64,000 nucleotides of DNA from Flavobacterium gillisiae (lineage in GTDB: Bacteria; Bacteroidota; Bacteroidia; Flavobacteriales; Flavobacteriaceae). The position numbers were made by a program, and so were the translations under genes. Under the pieces are notes generated by a model that did not search any database, was not told the origin of the DNA, and saw only the letters and a list, made by a program, of their open reading frames with translations. This document shows, in pieces, positions 9,839 to 18,297 of this stretch (positions are counted from its first letter, which is position 1; every line of letters starts with the position of its first letter). The stretch is taken from contig NZ_FNRD01000012.1 in the NCBI RefSeq assembly GCF_900107635.1, positions 62,001-126,000 of the forward strand, read 5' to 3'.

Positions 9839-10012
9839 TTATTTATTTTGAGAAATTTTTATTGGTGCGGTTGCTCCAACTCTTAGATGGTATGCATTTA
9901 CAAGAACAACATATTTGTTCATCCTGATTAAATATGAACGGCGTTTTCCTTCATAGAAAAGTTCCATTATATTAGCTATTTCTATGGTTAAAAAAAAACA
10001 TGAATAAAACAT
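9839..10012 (-). CDS. Possible 57-residue leader ORF upstream of the arylsulfotransferase gene
   Basis: The leader of the operon holds an open frame of 57 codons. It starts about 15-20 nt after the predicted transcription start and ends 7 nt before the arylsulfotransferase ATG. Its last part reads LIRMNKYVVLVNAYHLRVGA and is basic. I do not recognise it. Its length and position fit either a leader peptide, a small accessory protein or a chance frame in an A+T-rich leader; internal ATGs at 9965-9967 and 9920-9922 are alternatives. Confidence 0.3.
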   Translation of the reverse strand: MFYSCFFLTIEIANIMELFYEGKRRSYLIRMNKYVVLVNAYHLRVGATAPIKISQNK

Positions 10013-10033
10013 ATTGTAAAAGCCTTAACATCA

Positions 10034-10094
10034 CGAAATTATTGATTTAATTCCAATAAAACAAGAAAATCAATAAATAATGTGTTCGAGCACA
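10034..10094 (-). promoter_or_regulatory. Promoter with operator palindrome for the arylsulfotransferase/cytochrome operon
   Basis: Minus strand: TGTGCTCGAACACA (10094-10081), 16 bp, TTG (10064-10062), 20 bp, TAATTTCG (10041-10034). Every spacing is identical to the site at 6817-6877, and the 20-bp spacers are also alike (both begin TTTTAT after TTG). The leader to the ATG at 9831 is about 195 nt. Confidence 0.72.
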
Positions 10095-10308
10095 TGGAGG
10101 CAATTTTTTATATCAAGCTTTATACAATTTATACGAAATGAAAACTTCTGAAAACAATAACTATATTGAAACTTATTAAACACCTTAATACATTTTTTTT
10201 AGTTTCTCTTATACCTTTCTTTAACAATTATTAAGAAAATTTCTTTCTACATAGTTAATATGTGGGAAGGCAATTAATAAACGGATTTTTAATTTACATA
10301 TATAAAAC

Positions 10309-10346
10309 TAAAAAGCCCCATCTACAATTGTAAATGAGGCTTTTTC
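10309..10346 (-). terminator. Terminator after the first SusD gene
   Basis: Stem AAAAGCC.CAT.TACAA paired with its near-complement TTGTA.ATG.GGCTTTTT around a tiny loop, flanked by A and T runs on opposite sides, so it can act on either strand. It lies 23 bp beyond the stop of the SusD gene. Confidence 0.85.
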
Positions 10347-10369
10347 TACAAAAAACAAACCAAATATTG

Positions 10370-12058
10370 TTAATATCCTTTAGCTGCTTGTGCATCTTTT
10401 AAATTAGGATTGTGATCAATAGCACTTTGAGGATAAGGCATTTTAATAAATTTATCTTCCCAAGTTCGTTCCTGAGCCTTTCCGTTAGTAATATCATAGA
10501 TTGTTTTCATAACACTACTGGCAATATTCCAACGACGAATGTCGTGAAAACGTTGTCCTTCACCTGCTAATTCAATACGCCTTTCATTGCGTATCAATTC
10601 ACGTAGCTTGACTTTTGTACCATACACGATCGGATCAACTGCAGGCATTCCAGCACGGTCTCTAATGTCATTTAATGCCGCATAAATAGTAGCGTCTGGA
10701 CCAGATGCTTCATTTTTAGCTTCAGCGTAAGTAAGTAAAATTTCCGCATAGCGAATAAGTTGAATATCCTGTGCACCATCCCAAGTATTACTTAAAGAAG
10801 CAGGGTCAACTACTTTCCTAAAGTTATAACCAGTTTTACTGTTGTTATTACCTCCTTTACCCCATTGAAACACATAACCTGAGTCAAAGTTATCCCAAGG
10901 ATTTGACGGAAATAAAATACTAGCATATAAACGAGTATCTCTATTTTTAAACTCATCATAATATGCTGCATTAGGCGCTCCATTATTGTAATTTGAAGCA
11001 CGTTGTGCCGCAGTAGGTGGAGTAAAAGGATTACCGTTTTTATCCCAGTACGCATTCACTAGCTCAACAGTTGGGGTGATAGAGCTCCATCCTCCTGTAT
11101 CGTTTGGCAGAAATAAAGTATTTAATGAATTTCCAAATTCATAAGAAGAATTAGTTATTTTTTGTACAGCCAAAACAACTTCGCTGTTGTTTTCATTATT
11201 CGCCCAAAATTGTTGCTCATAACTAGCCATTCCTTTGTAGAATTTTTCTTTCTCCGCTACATTTGCAAAAGTTAAAAAATTTGAATAGTCACTTTCAACG
11301 TCTTTTGCTGATAAAGCTGAAACTCTGAATAAATTATAACCCATTCCCATCACATGTTTAGCACTGGCAGCAGCTTCAGAGTATTTTCCATATTGCAATT
11401 CTACTCTTGCTTTGATTGCCCATGCAGCACCAGTTGTAATTCGGCCTGTTTCATTATTTTTTCCACCCGCATAGTTCACTGGAAGCTGATCAGCAACACT
11501 TGTCAATTCTGACAATACAAATGCAATTACATCAGCTTCAGGTGTAGGTATTACCGCTGTTTCTATAGGGTCTGAATATAAATTTTTAAGCAAAGGTACT
11601 GCTCCAAAATTTCTCGCTAATTCAAAATAAGTCATTGCTCTTAAAACTTTTGCTTCAGCAATAAATCTTTTCTTAAGATCCTCATTCATAGGAGTCTTAC
11701 CTACATTGTCCAAAAAATAATTAAACTGTCGTATTGCGGTATATCTTACTTTATATCCACGCTCTAATGATGCATTAATATTACCCGCCCCTAAATCAGT
11801 TGCAGGGCCCTCCCAAGGGTATTGAGCATAGGCATTATCAGAAGCAGCATCATCATAGGCAGTGTCATAATAGAGCGATATGCTCAAATCTATATATTTG
11901 TAGCATGCTGTCAAAGCTAAACGAGCTTCCGTTTCATTTGTCCAGAAAGTACTACTTGATATTTGATCCTGCGGTAGTTTATCTAGCGAAGCGTCAGAAC
12001 ATCCGCTTAGAGCTGTTATTGCTAAAATAGCAACTATTTTATATGATATATATTTCAT
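10370..12058 (-). CDS. SusD/RagB family nutrient-binding outer membrane lipoprotein
   Basis: 562 residues; lipoprotein signal LSGCSD (Cys20) followed by the family start LDKLPQDQISSSTFW. TPR-like helices with MTYFELARNFGAVPL about residues 140-160, and the C-terminal SusD block LIRNERRIELAGEGQRFHDI then RRW, and the terminal MPYPQSAIDHNPNL, are all classic. It is the lid protein of a SusCD importer, binding glycan at the cell surface. It follows its SusC by 19 bp, in the same operon from 15443. The neighbouring sequence gives no direct clue to the ligand. Confidence 0.97.
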   Translation of the reverse strand: MKYISYKIVAILAITALSGCSDASLDKLPQDQISSSTFWTNETEARLALTACYKYIDLSISLYYDTAYDDAASDNAYAQYPWEGPATDLGAGNINASLERGYKVRYTAIRQFNYFLDNVGKTPMNEDLKKRFIAEAKVLRAMTYFELARNFGAVPLLKNLYSDPIETAVIPTPEADVIAFVLSELTSVADQLPVNYAGGKNNETGRITTGAAWAIKARVELQYGKYSEAAASAKHVMGMGYNLFRVSALSAKDVESDYSNFLTFANVAEKEKFYKGMASYEQQFWANNENNSEVVLAVQKITNSSYEFGNSLNTLFLPNDTGGWSSITPTVELVNAYWDKNGNPFTPPTAAQRASNYNNGAPNAAYYDEFKNRDTRLYASILFPSNPWDNFDSGYVFQWGKGGNNNSKTGYNFRKVVDPASLSNTWDGAQDIQLIRYAEILLTYAEAKNEASGPDATIYAALNDIRDRAGMPAVDPIVYGTKVKLRELIRNERRIELAGEGQRFHDIRRWNIASSVMKTIYDITNGKAQERTWEDKFIKMPYPQSAIDHNPNLKDAQAAKGY

Positions 12059-12077
12059 GAAATTTAAATTTAAATTG

Positions 12078-15000
12078 TTATAGAGACACGTTTAATCCAA
12101 AAGAAAAGGTTTTAAGCTGTGGATAGGAAGATCTAAATGAAGCCATTTCAGGATCAAAATCTTTCATTCTTTTATCTCCTCTTATAGTGAATGGATTGTT
12201 ACTCGATGCATATACTCTTATTCCTTGAACATTGATTTTTGAGGTTAAAGTCTTAGGCAAACTGTACCCAATCGATACGCTTTTAACTCTAAAATAAGAC
12301 GCATTAAATAACCAAAAACTAGATTGTTGGAGATTGTGGGTGTTATCCGCTGAATTTAGTATACGAGGATAAGAAGCATTCGGATTCGGGTTATCTACAG
12401 TCCATCTGTCAAGCACATATTCTTTAGCACCCGCACCATTAAAAAAGGCTTGAGATGCTTCTTTATCAAGATATACTTTTACATCAGTAACTCCTTGTCC
12501 TAATAAAGAAAAGTCGAAATTTTTATAATTAGCTGTAATATTTAGACCATAAGTAATATAAGGCACATCGCCTCCCGTGACTACACGGTCATCCCCATCG
12601 ATCTTATTATCCCCATTTTGGTCTATGTATTTGATATCCCCTGCTTTAGTTTTATTTGATTGATAAGCATGAGCAGCAACATCATCGTTAGAAGCAAATA
12701 GTCCATCAGCTTCCAACATATAAAAAGAACCTATCGGCTGTCCAACTCGGTTAATCCAATTACCGTTTATTTGATCGCCTTGATCTCCAAGATCAATAAC
12801 TTTATTCCAGATTCTACTGAAATTTCCACCTACTGAAAAATTAAAATCACCAATATGATTGTTGTGTGTCAGCGACAATTCAATTCCTTTATTTTGCACT
12901 TTGGCTAAATTTACTGAAGGACTAGCTGAACTATCTAAACCGGCTTCATCTGGTAAGGATGGATTTGTTAACAATATTCCATTAGTCATTCTTTCGTATG
13001 CATCTAGCTGCAAATTCAATTTATTTCTCCATAAACTTAAATCCAGACCAACATTAGTCATATTCACTTTTTCCCAAGTAAGATTAGGATTACCTAATTT
13101 TCCTAAGAAAATCCCAGTTTGCTTGGTACCATCTAAAATAGCACCAACACCAGGACTTAGCCCATCATAGAAATCATAATCACCTACATTGCTTACACTA
13201 CCAAGTTTACCCCAAGAAGCACGGATCTTAAATTCTGACACCCAGTCAACCGACTTCATGAATTCTTCTTGAGAAATACGCCAAGCTCCTGATAAAGAAG
13301 GAAAAACCCCTTTTCGATGTCCTGGAGAAAATCTTGAAGACTCATCAACTCTTAAACTAGATTCAAACAAATATTTATTGTCATAAGCATAATTAAAGCG
13401 TCCAAAAACAGATTTGAAGGAATTTCCATTAATATTACCTGTAGCAGTTGTATTCAAAGGGTCTACTGAACCCGCATTGATTGCATCCAAATTATTATTA
13501 ACAAACGACTTACGATCTACCTGTATAAATCTACCTGTGTTATCTTCAAAAGATGTTCCTACTAAAATTTTACCATAATGTTTGTTTATGTTCCTCTCAT
13601 AACTGGTAAGAAGTTGTGCTAGCAAATTACTTGAATTTTTCCAATTCTCAGAAAGACTATTAGGACCTACTCTCGTACTACTAATTTCTGCTCCAGTAAG
13701 AAAATTTAATACTGGATCAATCGTGTTAACAAAGTTGCTCTTGAAACTATTGTAGTAATTATAAGAAAATTGCCCAGTAATATCAAGTCCTTTTATAGGT
13801 GTCAAAGTAGCATTTACGGAACCTAAAAATCTGTTGGTATTGTATTCGGATCTACCACCCTCTTCTAATGTACGTAATGGATTTTGTCCAGCTAAAGTAG
13901 GATCTACTAAACCTCCATTAATACTTCCCCAATTGCCATCGGACTGTCGTACCGCCAATGTTGGCACCATTCTATTTAAAGCTGTAAAGTTTATATCTCC
14001 CTTACTATTATCAAAACCATCACGAATGAAAGAAAGATTAGTTCCTATTTTGAATTTATCGGATATTTTAGATTCTAGATTAGAACGGAAGGAAAAACGT
14101 TTAAGGTCTTTACCAGGAAGAAGTGAGTTTTGTTCAAAAATAGATCCACTCAAGAAATAACGAGTATCTCCACCACCAGAAACGCTTAATTGATGCTCGG
14201 ACATAGATGCAGAAGCTCTCAAAACTGCCGCATACCAATCTGTATCAGCGAATAAATCAAGATTAGACTTGTCTTTTATTGTTTGCAGATCCGAAGGAGA
14301 AAACCTTAAGGACTTTCCGGCATTTGAAGCTGCCTCATTACGCAATGTGGCATAATCATAAGCTCCCAACCATTTTGGTAACACGATAGCTGACTGAGCA
14401 GCATAGTAAGTATTATAATTGATTGCCATTTTTCCTTCTTTACCTCTTTTAGTGGTTACAAGGATAACACCATAAGCAGCGCGAGAACCATAAATAGCTG
14501 AAGCTGAAGCATCTTTTAACACTGAAATACTTTCAACATCATTTGGATTGATTCTTGAAAAATCTGCAGAACCTACAAGCACACCATCCACTACATACAA
14601 AGCTTCTGAAGCACCTAGATTCCCTCTTCCTCTAAGATTAATAGACCCTAGATCAGATCCCACATCCCCAGGACGTCCAAGAATATTCACTCCTGGCACA
14701 ACACCTTGCAACGCATTAGTCAAAGAAGTTACAGGACGATTAACCAATACTTTACTACTGACCGTATTTACGGCCCCCGAAAGATTCACTTTCTTTTGTT
14801 TAGCATAACCTACAACAACAATTTCATCTAGTTTTTGGCCTAGCTGCTTTAAAACAATAGTAAGTGGAGCATTACCTATAGTAACTTCTTTTGATTCCAT
14901 CCCAGTGAAACTAATAACCAATTTGGTACTATTTGCTGGCATGTCTATCGCAAAGTTACCATCAAAATCGGTTAGAACAGCAACTTTAGTTCCTTTCGCC

Positions 15001-15239
15001 ATAACAATTGCCCCTGGTAAAGGGCCTCCATTTTCGTCAACTACTTTTCCTTTAATAATTTTTTGCGCAAATTTCCAATTCTCTATTTTAGGAAAACTAT
15101 CCTTTTTAGAGATTTCCGAGGCACTAACATTTAGCGTCACATTAATTAACAAAAGAGTTGTTAATTTAACAAGACTTCCAGATAAAGCATAGCACTTTAA
15201 ATTTCTGGGTTTGTTTTTAGTTAATAATTTCATAGTCAT
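12078..15239 (-). CDS. SusC/RagA family TonB-dependent transporter
   Basis: 1053 residues. After an N-terminal signal region there is a carboxypeptidase-D-like domain (KGKVVDENGGPLPGAIVMAK, about residues 63-140), then the TonB-interaction stretch DEIVVVGYAKQKK, a plug domain with YVVDGVLVG and the SusC signature VLKDASASAIYGSRAAYGVI, and a 22-strand barrel ending in SFGLNVSL with a C-terminal hydrophobic residue. It imports the oligosaccharide captured by its SusD through the outer membrane. Transcription starts about 200 nt upstream at the operator-bearing promoter. Length is usual for the family. Confidence 0.97.
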   Translation of the reverse strand: MTMKLLTKNKPRNLKCYALSGSLVKLTTLLLINVTLNVSASEISKKDSFPKIENWKFAQKIIKGKVVDENGGPLPGAIVMAKGTKVAVLTDFDGNFAIDMPANSTKLVISFTGMESKEVTIGNAPLTIVLKQLGQKLDEIVVVGYAKQKKVNLSGAVNTVSSKVLVNRPVTSLTNALQGVVPGVNILGRPGDVGSDLGSINLRGRGNLGASEALYVVDGVLVGSADFSRINPNDVESISVLKDASASAIYGSRAAYGVILVTTKRGKEGKMAINYNTYYAAQSAIVLPKWLGAYDYATLRNEAASNAGKSLRFSPSDLQTIKDKSNLDLFADTDWYAAVLRASASMSEHQLSVSGGGDTRYFLSGSIFEQNSLLPGKDLKRFSFRSNLESKISDKFKIGTNLSFIRDGFDNSKGDINFTALNRMVPTLAVRQSDGNWGSINGGLVDPTLAGQNPLRTLEEGGRSEYNTNRFLGSVNATLTPIKGLDITGQFSYNYYNSFKSNFVNTIDPVLNFLTGAEISSTRVGPNSLSENWKNSSNLLAQLLTSYERNINKHYGKILVGTSFEDNTGRFIQVDRKSFVNNNLDAINAGSVDPLNTTATGNINGNSFKSVFGRFNYAYDNKYLFESSLRVDESSRFSPGHRKGVFPSLSGAWRISQEEFMKSVDWVSEFKIRASWGKLGSVSNVGDYDFYDGLSPGVGAILDGTKQTGIFLGKLGNPNLTWEKVNMTNVGLDLSLWRNKLNLQLDAYERMTNGILLTNPSLPDEAGLDSSASPSVNLAKVQNKGIELSLTHNNHIGDFNFSVGGNFSRIWNKVIDLGDQGDQINGNWINRVGQPIGSFYMLEADGLFASNDDVAAHAYQSNKTKAGDIKYIDQNGDNKIDGDDRVVTGGDVPYITYGLNITANYKNFDFSLLGQGVTDVKVYLDKEASQAFFNGAGAKEYVLDRWTVDNPNPNASYPRILNSADNTHNLQQSSFWLFNASYFRVKSVSIGYSLPKTLTSKINVQGIRVYASSNNPFTIRGDKRMKDFDPEMASFRSSYPQLKTFSFGLNVSL

Positions 15240-15442
15240 TTTATAGTTTGGTTAATAATAATCCTCTTCTTTATTAAATATATTTTTCAAATAATATTAT
15301 TTTTTTTGTCTGCCTTATTTTAAAATTCACAACTAATTATTTAAATAAACTTAATTGAGTTCTATATAAAAAATAAGTCTTTATGTCAACTTTAACCTTT
15401 TAAGCTTAGTCTAAAAAACAAGTATTTAACTCTTAAGAATGG

Positions 15443-15526
15443 CTAAACTATATATTAAATTTTAATAAAACAAGGAAAGGTAATACAAATGTGTTCGAAC
15501 ACATAAAATTAGTGTTGTCGAGCACA
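15443..15526 (-). promoter_or_regulatory. Promoter with two operator palindromes for the first susCD operon
   Basis: Minus strand: perfect palindrome TGTGTTCGAACACA (15503-15490), 16 bp, TTG (15473-15471), 20 bp, TAGTTTAG (15450-15443). A second, imperfect copy with core TCGA and good half-site TGTGC lies further upstream at 15513-15526, its centre 23 bp from the first, about two helical turns. The leader to the ATG at 15239 is about 197 nt. Confidence 0.75.
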
Positions 15527-16081
15527 TAAAAACAAGTCGAAATATTCTTTAAGTTAAAATTTAAGCTATTACAAAAAAAAAACTAAATCACTTTATTGAT
15601 TAAGTATTGAACCTCAGAAACCATGAATCCAATTTAAATTAAAAATGGTTTGTCCCAAATTGGCTTATTATTTACGATTAACTCAATAGTGTTCGTTTTT
15701 TTTAACAATCGAAGAAATTTTAAAGTTTGTAAACTACAGAGCTAGACATTATGGAGGTTGAGTTTAGACGAATTAACTTCATATTACTTTGGACTCATTA
15801 ATTAACAGGTCCTTTTACCTATTAAATATGACTTTATTTAGAATATAATTATATACACAATTTAAAACATCCATCTCTAGATCATATAATGGTTCCCCTT
15901 CCCTTAGCAATTTCATTGTCTCGCCAACATCTCGGTAAATAAGTATTAATCTAAACTTGAATTAAACTGCCTATTGTGTCACAAAATTTTTAATAAAAAC
16001 CATCTTTAGGATTCTTAATTTGTAAAGCTTTAAAATTGCAATAACAATTCTTTTTACATTTAGGAATATCGTGGTTTTATA
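15527..16081. other. A+T-rich intergenic region, no gene seen
   Basis: Stretch between the susCD promoter and the decayed regulator. Frames in all directions are short and broken; no second copy of the operator and no hairpin terminator were noticed. Confidence 0.45.
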
Positions 16082-16973
16082 TTAGAGTAAATTCCTAAGT
16101 ATTAACACACAGTTTTTATCTATTTGCTCCTCTTTGTTTTTTAAAATCATTAGTGCCAGCATACCCCTCATTGTTTCAAAATTAGTAGAAATAGTAGTAA
16201 TTCTGTTTTCAACAACTTTTTTAAGAGGCGAATCATTGTAAGAGATAATTTCCCTTTTCAATAATTTCGTTATTAGTTGTAGCGTAAGTAAAAATCAGTA
16301 GAAAACTTTTCAAATCCTTCTCGCATGCTCTATTCTATTCTAAACCAAAGAAAAATCATAATTAATTCCTTTTTTTCAAAAGTTCAGGTTTTACTTTTAT
16401 TAGAGCTTCTTAGATATCGTTTGGGTATTTCTTGGTACACTGGATAAATACGTTTTTAGTTTAGGGTTTGTTTGATCTAATATTTACACTTCTTTAACTG
16501 GTAGGGTTTTTATAATTGATGAAGCTTCAGATAAATTTGTTGGCATGATGCTATATTTGATATAATTTCCATTTAAATTATTTATCACTTTCTCAAAAGT
16601 TCAATATTGGAATGACGAATAAAACATCAACCTGAACTCCTGAACATTTGCTCGTCAAAAAGGAATTGTATATAACTTCATTGAAGATCTTTAACCATCA
16701 AATAAAAAAATATTTTGTTTTATGGTAGTTTCATTACTTTTTATATAATATCCCTTACCAGGAATAGCATAGATAATTACTCCTTTTTTTAAATTCGTCA
16801 TACGCCTGAAGCACAGTGTCTCTAGACAAGGACTGTTCCATACACACCTTGTTTACTGATGGTAATTTTTCTCCTTTTTTAAGATTTTCTTCCTCAATTG
16901 CCTTTTCTACTGAGTGAATAATTTGTTTGTATTTTGGAATACCCAAATTATTTTGAATCGAAATTATTTTCAT
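16082..16973 (-). pseudogene. Decayed GntR-type regulator with periplasmic-binding-protein-like ligand domain
   Basis: The frame from MKIISIQNNLGIPKYKQIIH carries an intact winged helix (LPSVNKVCMEQSLSRDTVLQ, AYDEFKK) of the GntR family, then shifts frame in an A-run. Past the shift, other frames continue in family order: IYAIPGKGYYIKSNETTIKQ, then SIMPTNLSEASSIIKTLP, then ILDQTNPKLKTYL, then MREGFEKFSTDF, then IISYNDSPLKKVVENRITTI and a closing ILRNLL stop. These match the ligand-binding half seen in Bacteroidota GntR regulators fused to a LacI-like sensor domain (usually about 335 residues). At least three frameshifts and several stops are present, and the middle is shortened, so the gene is dead. 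It lies next to the susCD operator site and may once have controlled the regulon. Confidence 0.8.
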
Positions 16974-17075
16974 AATACAGGGAATTTTATCGCAAGACAC
17001 ATAAACCGGTAGGTGCTGGTATGTTAAAATGTATTTTTGTTTTACTTTTGATTTTCAGCATTTAATAAAAAAAGA

Positions 17076-17449
17076 ATGAAAACAAAACACATATCACATT
17101 TAATATCTAATTATTTAGTGAAATTCTTCGGTTTATTAGCTAACGGAGATAGCGTTCGCTCTTGTGAATTAACAAATAAAAAAGGCATGTCGCTACAGCT
17201 AATTGATTTAGGTGCTGCAGTTTCATCATTAAAAATACCTTTAAAGAATGGAGAAGTTATTGATGTCGTTTTGGGATTTGACACATTAGATGATTATGTA
17301 GCATCTTATAATTTACAAAGCGCACCTTACTTTAGTGCTACTGTAGGACGGTTTGCAGGCCGCATCAATAAAGGCCGATTTGTTTTGAATGGCAAATAAA
17401 CACAATTAAATATAAACAACGGAGAGCATTCCCTTCATGGCGGCCCTAA
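17076..17449 (+). pseudogene. galM: Aldose 1-epimerase (galactose mutarotase), 5' fragment
   Basis: Starts MKTKHISHLI and carries the GalM N-terminal order: LTNKKGMSLQLIDLGAAVSS, then LKNGEVIDVVLGFDTLDDY, then YFSATVGRFAGRINKGRFVL. A TAA follows NGK, but the same frame goes on through NINNGEHSLHGG, the family motif with the active-site His. There the match stops at GGCCCTAA (17442-17449) and the sequence becomes that of a sialate O-acetylesterase. About two thirds of the gene, including the catalytic Glu region, is lost. GalM enzymes interconvert alpha and beta galactose, a fit for a galactan-degrading locus. Confidence 0.85.
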
Positions 17450-18200
17450 TAGCTACCCAACGCTTTTGTACAATGCCATGATAAGTCCATTGATTCCTTA
17501 TGCTTTTCAAGGGGTTTTATGGTATCAAGGTGAATCGAATACGGATAGAGCATTTCAGTATAGAAAAGCATTTCCTTTAATGATTTCAGACTGGAGACAA
17601 AAATGAAATCAAGGTGATTTTCCTTTTTACTTTGTGCAGTTAGCTAGTTTTAATGCGTCCAATGGCAACAGCACCAAAGGAAGTAAGTGGGCGGAATTGC
17701 GTGAAGCGCAAACAGCAACGTTGCAATTCCCTAATACAGGTATGGCAGTAACTACTGATATTGGAAATCCTATGGACATTCATCCAACAAACAAACAGGA
17801 TGTAGGGAGCCGTTTATCAGCCATTGCATTAAATACTATTTATAATAAAAAGAGAGTTTTTAGCGGACCAGTTTATAAGTCCATGAAAACAGAAGGAAAT
17901 CAAGCTACATTAACCTTTGAAAATATTGGAAGTGGGTTGTCTACAAGAGATAAATACGGATTTGTTAAAGGTTTTGAAGTTGCAGGAGCAGATAAAATAT
18001 TTTATTATGCCACCGCTTATATTAAGAACAACAAGGTAATTGTTTTTAGTGATAAAGTTAAAAACCCTATTGCTGTTCGTTTTGGCTGGGCAGATGATGC
18101 AAGAGATGATAATCTTTATAACAAAGAAGAGTTCCCTGCGGGACCTTTCAGAACAGATGATTGGGAAATAATAATATCAAGTGAAAAATTTAGATTGTAA
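17442..18200 (+). pseudogene. Sialate O-acetylesterase, 3' fragment fused in frame to galM
   Basis: Continues in the galM frame as GPNSYPTLLYNAMISPLIPY with the LWYQGESN motif. It has one in-frame TGA (17605-17607) where the intact paralogue at 31249-33192 has Trp (WRQKW), then stays open to RL-stop with the DIHPTNKQ catalytic His motif. Over the last 187 residues I count 15 differences from the intact copy. The first 400 residues, including the SGQSN nucleophile block, are missing, so it cannot be an active enzyme. Confidence 0.9.
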
Positions 18201-18264
18201 GTTATAATTTGAATTGCTAGATCCTTTTACAAAGTTTCGTAACACTTGAAGTAAATTTAAAAAG
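17442..18264 (+). repeat. Inverted duplicate of 31186-32007
   Basis: This segment matches the complement of 31186-32007 almost base for base. It begins at the GGCCCTAATAG junction and extends about 60 bp beyond the esterase stop to the common sequence ending in CACTTGAAGTAAAT. The two copies lie about 13 kb apart in opposite orientation. Confidence 0.9.
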
Positions 18265-18297
18265 GTCAACCTATATCAGTATAATACAAATTAATAA

